The notes under the pieces were generated by a model. That model saw only the letters and a program-made list of their open reading frames with translations. It did no database searches and was not told the origin of the DNA. 64,000 nucleotides of DNA, from contig JAIJTS010000005.1 in assembly GCA_022732885.1 (NCBI GenBank), positions 23,665-87,664 on the forward strand, in the 5' to 3' direction. This stretch comes from Atopobium sp. (GTDB lineage: Bacteria; Actinomycetota; Coriobacteriia; Coriobacteriales; Atopobiaceae). Made by a program: the position numbers and the translations under genes. The stretch's first letter is position 1. Every line of letters begins with the position of its first letter. Positions 8,524 through 16,857 of this stretch are shown piece after piece.

Positions 8524-10128
8524 TTACTTCTTCTTAACCTTATCGAAGTGAGGGTTAACCAGAACGCTGAGGCCGGTAAACTCTGGCTTCAATACGTAAG
8601 GCATCTGCGGCCAGTCAATAGGCAGGCAAGCGTAGTCTGTGTGAGTCATAAGACTGTCTGCCTGGCGGGTAAGCTCAAGGACCTTATCGTTGTCGTTAAT
8701 GGTTGAACGAGCTTGGTCAACAAGTTTGTCAAACTCAGGATTGTTATAGAAAGAAGACTTCTTTGCAGCGCGGTCAGAGCGGAAGTAGGAGCCCATGTGC
8801 TCAACGCCCTGGAAGGAGAGGGTAGACCAGGTGACCAAGGTAACCTCAAGCTCTCCGTTGGTGCGTGCGTCGCTCCAAACACCAGAGTCAATAACGCTAA
8901 CGTTACAGGTAACGCCAATCTTGGACCAAGCGTCTTGAAGAGCAACCATGAGGGTTTGATCTTGGCTTCTGACCTGTGCATTAAGGGTAAGATTAGAAAC
9001 ACCTGCTTGTGCAAGCAGCTGCTTTGCCTTGTCTACGTTGTACTCAAACTCTGGAGCTGAGTCATTGTAGCCGGTCTCTGAAGATGGGATAAAAGACTTG
9101 GCAGGTTTAGCAACACCAGAAAAAATAGAGCTACAAATAGTATCTCTATCAATTGCCATTGAGAGAGCCTGTCGAACTCGAACGTCTTTGAGATTGTCGC
9201 TTTTAAGGTTCAAGTTTACAAACTGCGTGGATGCAGGTGTGTAATTGACAATTTCTTTAGAAATAGAGTCATCGTTTTGGTATTGCTGAATAAGTGACTG
9301 AGAAATAAAGACAAGGTCAACATCATTGTTCTTATAGTTAAGAACGCGGGTGTTAGCATCATCGATGTAGACAAATCTAAGCTCATCAAGACCAGGCTTG
9401 CCCTCATGGTAGTCAGCAAATCCCTCAAGAACAACTTCTGTGGAGCTGTCGTTAGAGACGAGCTTATATGCACCGGTACCAATAAAGTTGGTCTCAGTAC
9501 CCCAAGCATCACCAGCTTCTTTGCAGGCCTTCTCTGGATAAATAACAGCGTAAAACTGAGCCATGATTGCATTGAAGGTTGAATAAGGCTGTGTAAGCTT
9601 GATGTCAAAGTGACGGTCATCCTTAACAACCACGCCAGAAAGCTCTTCAGTTTTACCAGCGATAATATCTTTAGCGCCCTCAATGTAAGCATAAGAGTCA
9701 ATTGAGGTTGCTTTGGTTGCAGGCAAGAACATACGCGTTAAAGTGTACTTAACGTCAGATGACTTAAGGGTTTCTCCGTTGTGGAATTTGACGCCATCTT
9801 TAAGCTCATATGAGTAGGTAAGACCATCATCAGAAACAGTTGGAAGGCCTGTTACCAGGTTTGGCTCAATCTCTTTTGTGTCTGGGTTAAGTACCAGCAG
9901 AGATTCTGCAACTGCTTCGGATACACCAACAGAACCAGAAGTTTTTTGAGTATCAAAGGTAACCTTTGGGTTGTTAACTCCAAAGCGCAATACTTTTTTC
10001 TGATTGTCTCCGCCAGCTGAGCCGCCGCAAGCAGAAAGAAGTGAAGCGGAACCAGCGGCAATAGCTGCTGCCAAAGATCCTCGTAAAAATGTTTTACGGG
10101 AAAGATTATTAAATACGTGCTCTTTCAT
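8524..10128 (-). CDS. Second oligopeptide ABC substrate-binding lipoprotein (SBP family 5), monocistronic
   Basis: A 534-residue solute-binding protein, convergent with the preceding ABC operon and with no permease genes of its own, so it probably feeds that transporter with a different peptide range. N terminus: SRKTFLRG (a twin-arginine-like motif with RK), hydrophobic core, lipobox LSAC with Cys34. Family landmarks include KFHNGETLKSSDVKYTLTRM and VRVRQALSMAIDRDTI. It is clearly a paralogue of the 2508-4154 protein; both share the block RAAKKSSFYNNPEFDKL or close to it. The start is the ATG at 10128 because GGAAGG lies just upstream; the frame remains open a further 28 codons without a better start. 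Confidence 0.87.
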   Translation of the reverse strand: MKEHVFNNLSRKTFLRGSLAAAIAAGSASLLSACGGSAGGDNQKKVLRFGVNNPKVTFDTQKTSGSVGVSEAVAESLLVLNPDTKEIEPNLVTGLPTVSDDGLTYSYELKDGVKFHNGETLKSSDVKYTLTRMFLPATKATSIDSYAYIEGAKDIIAGKTEELSGVVVKDDRHFDIKLTQPYSTFNAIMAQFYAVIYPEKACKEAGDAWGTETNFIGTGAYKLVSNDSSTEVVLEGFADYHEGKPGLDELRFVYIDDANTRVLNYKNNDVDLVFISQSLIQQYQNDDSISKEIVNYTPASTQFVNLNLKSDNLKDVRVRQALSMAIDRDTICSSIFSGVAKPAKSFIPSSETGYNDSAPEFEYNVDKAKQLLAQAGVSNLTLNAQVRSQDQTLMVALQDAWSKIGVTCNVSVIDSGVWSDARTNGELEVTLVTWSTLSFQGVEHMGSYFRSDRAAKKSSFYNNPEFDKLVDQARSTINDNDKVLELTRQADSLMTHTDYACLPIDWPQMPYVLKPEFTGLSVLVNPHFDKVKKK

Positions 10129-10363
10129 AGGGCGCCTTCCGTTCGCATCTTCAAAAATAGAAGCTGAAATATAAAGAACTGCCTTCTTAGTACCCAAATC
10201 AATTGCGTACAATACAGAAAAAATGTTTCATTCATGAAAAAACATTGTGGAAGATGACGTGCTTGAGTAGCGCAAAAGTCATAAAAGCGATAAAGTCAAA
10301 AACTCAATAAGAATTAATCTTTACTATAGTGTTGTTTAAAAAGCTGAGTGTTAAGAGGATTTT
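10129..10363. promoter_or_regulatory. Divergent promoter region with palindrome
   Basis: AT-rich spacer between two divergent genes. It contains TTTCAT-TC-ATGAAA (10226-10239), a 6+6 palindrome extended by imperfect TGT/ACA arms, which could be an operator for either gene. TACTATAG at 10322-10329 may serve as the -10 region for the plus-strand gene. No convincing -35 was seen. Confidence 0.35.
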
Positions 10364-11158
10364 GTGGTTATTCCAGATATTGTCAAAGATGCATTTAGTG
10401 ATGTTCCAAATCTCCCTGCTTCTGAGAGGCCTCTTATCTGTGTAACTCCTCGCTGGATGCCTGAAGAGAATTTTTCTGATTCTGCTTCTGTAGCACAAAT
10501 TCAGTTTGACGCTATTATTGCAGCTGGTGGCATTCCAATTATGATGCCTTTAACAGAAGATCCAGAGGTTATTGCTCATTTTGTTGAGATGTGTGACGGC
10601 TTCAGCCTCACTGGTGGTCATGATGTTGATCCTCGTAATTGGGGAGAAGAGCCACGTGACCTTAACCGTTTGTGTCCTGTAAGAGATTCGCTTGAGTTTG
10701 AATTGGTAAAACAGGTGCTTGCTGCAGATAAACCTTTACTTGCTATTTGCCGCGGTATTCAGCTGCTAAATGTTGTGCTGGGCGGTACTCTGGTACAAGA
10801 CTTGTATACACTTGAGCCTACAGAAAATCATACCTTTTGGACTCATTCTGCAAATTTATATCATCCAGCTCATATGGTTCATGTTGAAAAAGGTTCTTTA
10901 TTGTATGACGCTTTGGGTAAGGTTGAAGATATTCAAGCAAATTCATATCACGATGAGGCGCTGTGCAAAGTTTCTCCTGAGCTTAATGTGGTTGCCTATG
11001 CTTCAGACGGCATTATTGAAGGTGCTGAGGTCAAGGGAAAGACGTTTGCCTTAGGAGTTCAGTGGCATCCCGAGTATGGATGGTATTACAGCAAGTCTGA
11101 TTGTGAGCTTTGGAAATCCTTTGTTACAGCTTCGCGGTCTTCGCGATCTTCTCGTTAA
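10364..11158 (+). CDS. Class I glutamine amidotransferase-like hydrolase (peptidase C26, PuuD type)
   Basis: A 264-residue protein of the gamma-glutamyl-gamma-aminobutyrate hydrolase family, cytoplasmic. The catalytic triad is visible: nucleophile Cys129 in LLAICRGIQLLN, His235 and Glu237 in GVQWHPE. The SLTGGHDVDP segment is also typical. These enzymes cleave gamma-glutamyl amide bonds; PuuD acts in putrescine breakdown, but no other puu gene is nearby and the neighbours are peptidases, so a role in gamma-glutamyl peptide turnover is equally likely. The GTG start has AAGAGGA five bases upstream. Its own terminator follows. Confidence 0.85.
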   Translation: MVIPDIVKDAFSDVPNLPASERPLICVTPRWMPEENFSDSASVAQIQFDAIIAAGGIPIMMPLTEDPEVIAHFVEMCDGFSLTGGHDVDPRNWGEEPRDLNRLCPVRDSLEFELVKQVLAADKPLLAICRGIQLLNVVLGGTLVQDLYTLEPTENHTFWTHSANLYHPAHMVHVEKGSLLYDALGKVEDIQANSYHDEALCKVSPELNVVAYASDGIIEGAEVKGKTFALGVQWHPEYGWYYSKSDCELWKSFVTASRSSRSSR

Positions 11159-11173
11159 TAAATTGCTAGTCTA

Positions 11174-11207
11174 AACTGCGTTAACTATTTGGTTAGCGCA
11201 GTTTTTT
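11174..11207 (+). terminator. Terminator after the C26 hydrolase
   Basis: Twelve-bp stem (AACTGCGTTAAC / GTTAGCGCAGTT, one wobble pair) followed by six T. Confidence 0.85.
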
Positions 11208-11220
11208 GTAAGGGAGTTTT

Positions 11221-12471
11221 ATGAGTGACGTTTTAGATAGATTTATTGCGTACTGTAAGGTGTCTTCTCAGTCCAATCCTCTGACTGCAGATACAGTTCC
11301 TTCAACTGAGTCTCAGTATCAGATGGCTGAGGTTGTTGCGGCTGATCTTCGTGAGCTTGGCGCAGAGAATGTAGTGGTAGATGAGCATGCTTATGTAGTT
11401 GCTCACTGGCCTGCAAGCAAGGGTTTGGAGAACCTTCCTACTCTTGGTTTTTGCTGCCATATTGATACGGCTTGGCAGTCTTGGGGCAATCCCGTTCACC
11501 CTCAGGTAGTCACGTATGAGGGCGGCAAGCTGGTAGTTGGTTCTGATCGTGAGGGCAGAGAGGTCTATATCAGCCCTGAGACTAATCCTCAGCTAGAGCA
11601 CATGGTTGGCTGGCAGCTTGTCACCACTGATGGCACATCGCTGCTTGGTGGCGATGACAAGGCAGGTATTGCCATGCTGGTAAGCTTGCTTGCTCGCTAC
11701 AAGGAGCATCCAGAGCTCAAGCATCCACGTATTGCACTTGCCTTTGTTCCTGATGAGGAGATTGGCCACGGCGCTGCTCTTCTCGACCTTGATGCCTTTG
11801 GTGCTGCATATGGCTACACCATTGATGGCGGTCCTTTTGGTGAGTTCTGCTACGAGACCTTCAATGCTGCTGAGGTATTTGTACGTGCTCACGGACTTTC
11901 GGTTCACACGGGTACCGCAAAAGGCCAGATGATTAACGCATCTGAGGCAATCATGCGCTTCCACGAGCTGCTCCCACCTGCGGAGCGCCCTGAGTTCACT
12001 GAGGGTTATGATGGCTTCTTCTATCTGGAACGCGTTAATGGTGATTGTGAGTCTGCTCGCGCTGACTACATTATTCGCGATCATGATCAGGCAAAGGTTG
12101 AGCGCCGCAAGCAGCTAATGGTTGATGCTGCAGCATATGTAAACAAGCAGATTGGTTCTGAGGTACTCTCCGTTGAGATTCACGATCAGTATCACAACTT
12201 GGCTGATATTGTCTTAAAGCCTGAGTATGCGCACTTAATTGAGAACGCTCGCACAGCATACGAGAAGGTCGGTGTAGAGATGACCTGCATCCCAATGCGC
12301 GGTGGTACCGACGGATCTCAGCTTTCCTTCAGAGGATTCCCTTGCGCTAATCTTTCTGCCTGCTACTACAATGCTCACGGTGTTAGAGAGTTTGTACCAG
12401 TTCCAGAACTTGAGGGCATGGTTGATATGCTTGAGCACTTGGTAGAGCTCTACACCCATCCACAAAACTAG
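11221..12471 (+). CDS. pepT: Peptidase T (tripeptide aminopeptidase, M20B)
   Basis: A 416-residue cytoplasmic zinc peptidase that removes the N-terminal residue from tripeptides. Dinuclear metal-site motifs are present: His/Asp in CCHIDTA, Asp in GGDDKAG, the EE pair in PDEEIGHGA, and the late RGGTDGSQLSFRGFP block; TIDGGPFGEFCYETFNAA is a PepT hallmark. Length matches the family. AAGGGAG precedes the ATG. It lies nine bases before an M42 aminopeptidase and downstream of oligopeptide import genes, consistent with use of imported peptides as amino-acid source. Confidence 0.93.
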   Translation: MSDVLDRFIAYCKVSSQSNPLTADTVPSTESQYQMAEVVAADLRELGAENVVVDEHAYVVAHWPASKGLENLPTLGFCCHIDTAWQSWGNPVHPQVVTYEGGKLVVGSDREGREVYISPETNPQLEHMVGWQLVTTDGTSLLGGDDKAGIAMLVSLLARYKEHPELKHPRIALAFVPDEEIGHGAALLDLDAFGAAYGYTIDGGPFGEFCYETFNAAEVFVRAHGLSVHTGTAKGQMINASEAIMRFHELLPPAERPEFTEGYDGFFYLERVNGDCESARADYIIRDHDQAKVERRKQLMVDAAAYVNKQIGSEVLSVEIHDQYHNLADIVLKPEYAHLIENARTAYEKVGVEMTCIPMRGGTDGSQLSFRGFPCANLSACYYNAHGVREFVPVPELEGMVDMLEHLVELYTHPQN

Positions 12472-12480
12472 GAGAGATTC

Positions 12481-13542
12481 ATGACTCATTTTGAGACTGA
12501 CACACAGTATTTGATTGATACTACAAAGAAACTTGTTGAGTGCGATAGCCCTGTTGGTTACTACGAGCGCATTCATGAGCTGCTCCGTGAGCTTGTTGCA
12601 GAGGCGGGCTATGAGCTGCAAATTGACAACAAAGCCACCGCATACGTCCTGGTAGAGGGTAAAGATACCAGCAAGACTGTTGGCGTTAATGCTCACCTTG
12701 ACACCATTGGCCTGATTGTTCGCGGCTTTAACTCAGACGGCACACTACGCGTCCGTCAGCTGGGTGGTATCAATTACCACAGCATTGAGGGTGAGACCTG
12801 TCATGTTGTCTGTAGAGATGGCTCTGTTGTTGACGGCCAGGTAATCTGCAACCACCACTCCGTTCATGTTTTTGAAGACGCTAGAACCATGGAGCGCACC
12901 GAGGATAACATGTCCATCTCGCTTATTGCTGACGTGTCTTCTGCCGAGGAAGCTCGCGCATTGGGCGTCTCTGAGGGCGCAGTTGTTGCTATTGACTCTC
13001 ATTTTGAGATGTATGACAACGGTTATATGGTTTCTCGTTTTATCGACGATAAGGCTTGTGTGGCAGCGCAGCTTCACACGCTTCGTTGGCTTGCGCAGTC
13101 TGGCGAGAAACCCCTCTATAACACCTTGTTTGCATTCCCCATGTATGAGGAGATTGGCCACGGCGGCGCATTCTTGCCTGTTGAGGTAGATGAGTACGTA
13201 TCGCTGGACATTACCCTTATTGGTCCCGATTACAATTCAAACGAGCACCACGTAGGCATCATTGTTTCTGATATTCGCTCGCCTTACGATTGGGAAGTCT
13301 CCAACAAGCTTATTGCGTGCGCGCAGGAGGTTGTTGAGCCAGAAAAGTGGAATCAGCAGGTTGCTTTCCATTTCTCAACTGACGCAAACGCTGCGTATTT
13401 CTCTGGCAATGATCTTAAAAGTGGCGCATTTGGTCCAGCATGTCTTAACACTCATGGTCGCGAGCGTTGCCATATTGACGCAATCATTGGTACCGAGAAT
13501 TTGTGCCGCGCTTACGTTCTTGGATATGGCGAGAAGAACTAG
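12481..13542 (+). CDS. M42-family metallo-aminopeptidase
   Basis: A 353-residue cytoplasmic aminopeptidase (glutamyl aminopeptidase/FrvX/TET type) expected to form large oligomers and degrade peptides. Metal ligands and catalytic residues are recognisable: NAHLDTIG, the bridging Asp in SRFIDDKA, the EE pair in MYEEIGHGG, Asp in GPDYNS and a late His in NTHGRERCHID. AGGAGAG ends shortly before the ATG. Co-transcribed with pepT. The stop codon lies in the loop between two inverted copies of the GGCGAGAA repeat. Confidence 0.9.
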   Translation: MTHFETDTQYLIDTTKKLVECDSPVGYYERIHELLRELVAEAGYELQIDNKATAYVLVEGKDTSKTVGVNAHLDTIGLIVRGFNSDGTLRVRQLGGINYHSIEGETCHVVCRDGSVVDGQVICNHHSVHVFEDARTMERTEDNMSISLIADVSSAEEARALGVSEGAVVAIDSHFEMYDNGYMVSRFIDDKACVAAQLHTLRWLAQSGEKPLYNTLFAFPMYEEIGHGGAFLPVEVDEYVSLDITLIGPDYNSNEHHVGIIVSDIRSPYDWEVSNKLIACAQEVVEPEKWNQQVAFHFSTDANAAYFSGNDLKSGAFGPACLNTHGRERCHIDAIIGTENLCRAYVLGYGEKN

Positions 13543-13556
13543 TTTTTCTCGCCATA
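13525..13556 (+). repeat. Inverted pair of GGCGAGAA repeats at the 3' end of the M42 peptidase gene
   Basis: An 11-bp perfect dyad (TATGGCGAGAA / TTCTCGCCATA) with a ten-base loop containing the TAG stop. The left copy extends to the 12-mer variant GGCGAGAAGAAC (13528-13539). No T tract follows, so it is at best a weak terminator. Confidence 0.8.
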
Positions 13557-13675
13557 GGCGTGCTTTGCCTTTATGGATGTATCAAAGAGTTTGCAAGGAA
13601 TACTGTATATCGTGTGAATTTTGCTGAAGACGTGATAAGGTAGCCTTAGTTAACTTTTTGAGTCAGGAGTAATTC

Positions 13676-14692
13676 ATGGATAGACGTTCGTTTCTTAAGC
13701 TTGCAAGTCTTATTCCAGCTACAGCACTGTTTGGCTGCAAGGGGGCAAGTCAAGAGAAGTCTCAGGATGCTACAAAAGATGAGACAAAGAAATCTGATCC
13801 TGTTTCGGTAAAAGTAGCAACACTTAAAGGACCTACTGCCATGGGCTTGGTTAAGTTCATGAGCGAGGTTGAGGCGCAAAATATTACCGATAACAATTAT
13901 TCGTTTGAGATTTTGGACGCTCCCGATCAAGTTGTTGCTAAGGTTGCCAAGGGCGATGTAGACGTTGCTTCTATTCCTGCTAACCTTGCAGCTACACTCT
14001 TTAATAAGACCAAGGGCGCCTATAAGGTAGCTTGCCTCAATGTGTTGAATGTTCTCTACATTGTTGAGACAGGAAATACTCTCTCTAAGCTTTCTGACCT
14101 CAAGGGAAAGACGCTTTACGCCTCTGGTAAGGGCGCTGTTCCAGAGTACACGCTGTCGTATCTACTGAGCAAAAATGGAATGAAACTTGGTGAGGATGTC
14201 CAGGTAGAGTGGAAGAGTGAGCATACCGAGTGCGTTGCTGCTCTAGCTCAAGACCCAGCAGGAATTGCGTTGCTTCCGCAGCCATTTGTTACGGTGGCAC
14301 AAACCAAGAACAGCCAGATTCGCGTTGCTATTGATCTTGGAGCTGAGTGGGAGGCTGCCAATCCTAAAAGCAAGCTAATTGCGGGCGTGACTATTATTTC
14401 TTCAAAGCTCATCTCAGATTCTCCAGATGCTGTGACAGCGCTACTTTCTCACTACAAAGACTCTGTTGCCTTTGCGGTTGACCATCCAGATGATGCCGCA
14501 ACACTTGTGGGTAAATACGGTATTGTTCCAGAGCCTGTTGCCAAGGTCGCACTGCCTAAGTGTAATATTACCTATATTGACGGCTCAGATATGAAGTCTG
14601 CGCTTTCAAGCTACTTAGGCATTTTGGCTGAGGCTAATCCTCAATCAGTAGGTGGACAGGTTCCTGGAGACGATTTCTACTTTGGCGCATAA
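13676..14692 (+). CDS. NitT/TauT-type ABC transporter substrate-binding lipoprotein
   Basis: A 338-residue periplasmic-binding-protein-like lipoprotein (SsuA/NMT1-like fold). The start MDRRSFLKL has a twin-arginine motif; the lipobox is LFGC with Cys21. Features such as LKGPTAMGLVKFM, DVDVASIPANLAA and DLKGKTLYASGKG fit binding proteins for small organic ligands (sulfonates, pyrimidines, nitrate). The substrate cannot be told from sequence. GTCAGGAGT precedes the ATG. It is the first gene of a three-gene transporter operon; the permease start overlaps its 3' end. Confidence 0.85.
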   Translation: MDRRSFLKLASLIPATALFGCKGASQEKSQDATKDETKKSDPVSVKVATLKGPTAMGLVKFMSEVEAQNITDNNYSFEILDAPDQVVAKVAKGDVDVASIPANLAATLFNKTKGAYKVACLNVLNVLYIVETGNTLSKLSDLKGKTLYASGKGAVPEYTLSYLLSKNGMKLGEDVQVEWKSEHTECVAALAQDPAGIALLPQPFVTVAQTKNSQIRVAIDLGAEWEAANPKSKLIAGVTIISSKLISDSPDAVTALLSHYKDSVAFAVDHPDDAATLVGKYGIVPEPVAKVALPKCNITYIDGSDMKSALSSYLGILAEANPQSVGGQVPGDDFYFGA

Positions 14693-15581
14693 TCCGCACA
14701 TAAAAGATGGTATTTCTGTCCGAGGTGGTGTCACAACTGGCGCTGCCTCGGCAGATTTTTCTGCCGAGAAAAACGATCAGGTCAAAAGTGCGGGTCGCGC
14801 TGATAGCACGCAGACTGTTCGCACAATCACTTCTAGCTGGGGTGTTCGTTTAGGTGCCCTGATATTTTGGCTTGCTATATGGCAGGTAGCTGCAGTTACC
14901 ATAAATCAAGATATTGTTTTAACTTCACCCATTCAAACCATTCAGACGCTTTTCTCGCTCGCTCAACAACGCGAATTTTGGGTTTCTATTGGCCTTTCTC
15001 TCCTGCGCATTTTTGCAGGTGGAGCGCTTGCCTTTACGCTTGGCTCTTTGCTGGCATTTTTGAGTTTTAAGTACAAGCTGATAAAGATTCTGTTTGAGCC
15101 GCTCATTTCTACGATTAAGTCAATTCCTGTGGCGTCATTTGTCATCTTGCTCCTTATTTGGGTTCGCACACCCTATCTCTCAATTTCAATTTCGTTTTTG
15201 ATGGCTCTTCCTATCATCTACATTGCGGTACTTGAAGGCCTTCTTAGCACTGACCAGCAGCTTATTGAGATGGCTGATGTGTATCACATTTACGGATGGC
15301 GGCGTATTAAGGCAATTTATTTGTCTCAGCTTATGCCCTCACTTAAAACAGCAACCTCGCTTGCTATGGGATTTTGTTGGAAGTCGGGAATTGCCGCTGA
15401 GGTCATTGGTCTTCCCACATTTTCCATTGGTGAGCACCTCTATAACGCCAAGGTATATCTTGATACACCAGCGCTTTTTGCTTGGACGCTTGTGGTTATT
15501 GTGATGAGTGCTCTTGGCGAGAAGATCGTGATGAGGTTAGTGTCATGGGTTGCTGTAAGGCTAGAAAAGAGCTGCTCATGA
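14682..15581 (+). CDS. NitT/TauT-type ABC transporter permease
   Basis: A membrane permease of about 299 residues (SsuC/TauC-like) with roughly six hydrophobic segments starting near LGALIFWLAIWQVAAV, and the EAA loop near YHIYGWRRIKAIYLSQLMPS. An unusually long polar N-terminal part of about 55 residues precedes the first helix. The start is uncertain: TTG at 14682 has GGAG 13 bases upstream; GTG at 14652, in the same frame and further inside the preceding gene, has no recognisable ribosome-binding site. Either way it overlaps the binding-protein gene, so the two are translationally coupled. The stop overlaps the ATPase start (ATGA). Confidence 0.83.
   Translation: MAHNPHIKDGISVRGGVTTGAASADFSAEKNDQVKSAGRADSTQTVRTITSSWGVRLGALIFWLAIWQVAAVTINQDIVLTSPIQTIQTLFSLAQQREFWVSIGLSLLRIFAGGALAFTLGSLLAFLSFKYKLIKILFEPLISTIKSIPVASFVILLLIWVRTPYLSISISFLMALPIIYIAVLEGLLSTDQQLIEMADVYHIYGWRRIKAIYLSQLMPSLKTATSLAMGFCWKSGIAAEVIGLPTFSIGEHLYNAKVYLDTPALFAWTLVVIVMSALGEKIVMRLVSWVAVRLEKSCS
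15516..15527 (+). repeat. Exact copy of the 12-mer GGCGAGAAGATC
   Basis: Inside the NitT/TauT permease gene, read there as Gly-Glu-Lys-Ile. Confidence 0.85.
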
Positions 15582-16207
15582 GCATGAATGCAACAAATTC
15601 TATGAATACATCCGGGGTTTTGCTTGAGGTAAAAAATATCTCTAAATCGTTTGGTGATATGGTAGTGCTCGATGGCTTTTCCTACAAGTTTGATAGGAAA
15701 GTGTATGTACTTTCTGAGCCTTCTGGAGCAGGTAAAACAACGCTTCTTCGTATTCTTTGTGGCCTTGAGACGGCTGATTCAGGCACAGTTTTTATATCTC
15801 CTCAAGCTAAAACGGTCATGATGTTTCAAGAAGATAGACTTTTAGAGAATTTGAGCGTTGTAGCAAATATTATGCTTGCTCTGCCTGAATACACACAGGA
15901 GCAAAAACAAAGTGTACGAGGGCGTATTCAAGAAGCTCTTTGTAAAGTAGGACTTGAAGGAGCAGAAAATAAGCCAGTTAAAGAGCTTTCTGGTGGACAA
16001 AAAAGACGCGTTGCGCTTTTACGCACTTTGTTTGCTGATGCAGACATCATACTCTTTGACGAGCCGCTCAAGGGATTAGACGATGCACTTAAGCAGCAGG
16101 TCATTGCCTTTGTTAAACCGTTCATTGAATCAAAAGTTGTAATTTGGGTAACTCATACTCCTGAAGAAGTAAAACTGCTAGGCTCTTATACGTCACTGCA
16201 GCTATAG
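15578..16207 (+). CDS. NitT/TauT-type ABC transporter ATP-binding protein
   Basis: A compact 209-residue ATPase. Walker A is EPSGAGKTT (around residues 47-55) with Glu in place of the usual first Gly; signature LSGGQKRR (about 137), Walker B IILFDEP, then KGLD as D-loop and a final switch His in WVTHTPEE. The ATG at 15578 overlaps the permease stop (ATGA). It energises uptake of the unknown ligand. The first Gly-to-Glu change lies just outside the core GxxGxGK(S/T) of the P-loop, so activity is probably kept. Confidence 0.86.
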   Translation: MSMNATNSMNTSGVLLEVKNISKSFGDMVVLDGFSYKFDRKVYVLSEPSGAGKTTLLRILCGLETADSGTVFISPQAKTVMMFQEDRLLENLSVVANIMLALPEYTQEQKQSVRGRIQEALCKVGLEGAENKPVKELSGGQKRRVALLRTLFADADIILFDEPLKGLDDALKQQVIAFVKPFIESKVVIWVTHTPEEVKLLGSYTSLQL

Positions 16208-16218
16208 GAGAGAGCTAC

Positions 16219-16833
16219 ATGTACAAGGTAATTCTTGCCGGCGGAATGGCGTCAGGTAAATCAACTGTTTCTAAAATGTTCGAAGCAGCAGGTGGTCTGC
16301 GCTTTGACCTTGATGAGGTCTCTAGAAAGCTTTTGCGTCCTGGGTGCGAATGCACTTATCGCGTGGCAGAAGCTTTTGGAAATGATTTGTTAGACCGTGT
16401 TACGCATGAAATTAATAGGCGAGAACTGGGCCTTAGAGCTTTTGCTACCAGCGAATCAGCGGAACTCTTAGAAGAACTTGAAATGCCTTTTATCAGGGAA
16501 TATATGCGTCAATTTCTGATAAAAGAGGCTCCTGTTACAGATGCTCGGTTTTGTTTTGTGGAGGTTCCGCTACTTGACCGTGTTGAAGACTTACTTGAGC
16601 TAGTCGATGAAGTAGTCGTTGTTGTAGCACCATTAGAGCTTAGAGCAGACCGTGCTGAACAGCGAGGATCTTCTCGCCAAGAGTTTGAGCAGCGTATAGC
16701 GCATCAGCCTTCTGATACGTACTTGCGTAATCAGGCGGATACGGTGTTTGTGAACTCTGAAGGTCTAGATGAGCTTAAAGCACAAGTAGAGCTCTGGTTA
16801 AACGCCCGGTTTAACCAACATTCAGAGCAATAA
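16219..16833 (+). CDS. coaE: Dephospho-CoA kinase
   Basis: A 204-residue enzyme for the last step of coenzyme A synthesis, phosphorylating the 3'-hydroxyl of dephospho-CoA with ATP. P-loop GGMASGKST at residues 8-16, DLDEVSRKLL after it, and the characteristic VEVPLLDR and RADRAEQRGSSRQEFEQRIAHQ segments. AGGAGAG lies upstream of the ATG, 11 bases after the ABC ATPase stop. In Actinobacteria coaE lies between rpsA and uvrB; here the order is preserved but both sides are padded by extra genes. Confidence 0.93.
   Translation: MYKVILAGGMASGKSTVSKMFEAAGGLRFDLDEVSRKLLRPGCECTYRVAEAFGNDLLDRVTHEINRRELGLRAFATSESAELLEELEMPFIREYMRQFLIKEAPVTDARFCFVEVPLLDRVEDLLELVDEVVVVVAPLELRADRAEQRGSSRQEFEQRIAHQPSDTYLRNQADTVFVNSEGLDELKAQVELWLNARFNQHSEQ
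16667..16678 (-). repeat. Exact copy of the 12-mer GGCGAGAAGATC (minus orientation)
   Basis: Inside coaE, where the plus strand reads it as Gly-Ser-Ser-Arg-Gln. Confidence 0.85.
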
Positions 16834-16857
16834 ATTAAAGCTTTACGCGTGCGGCTT

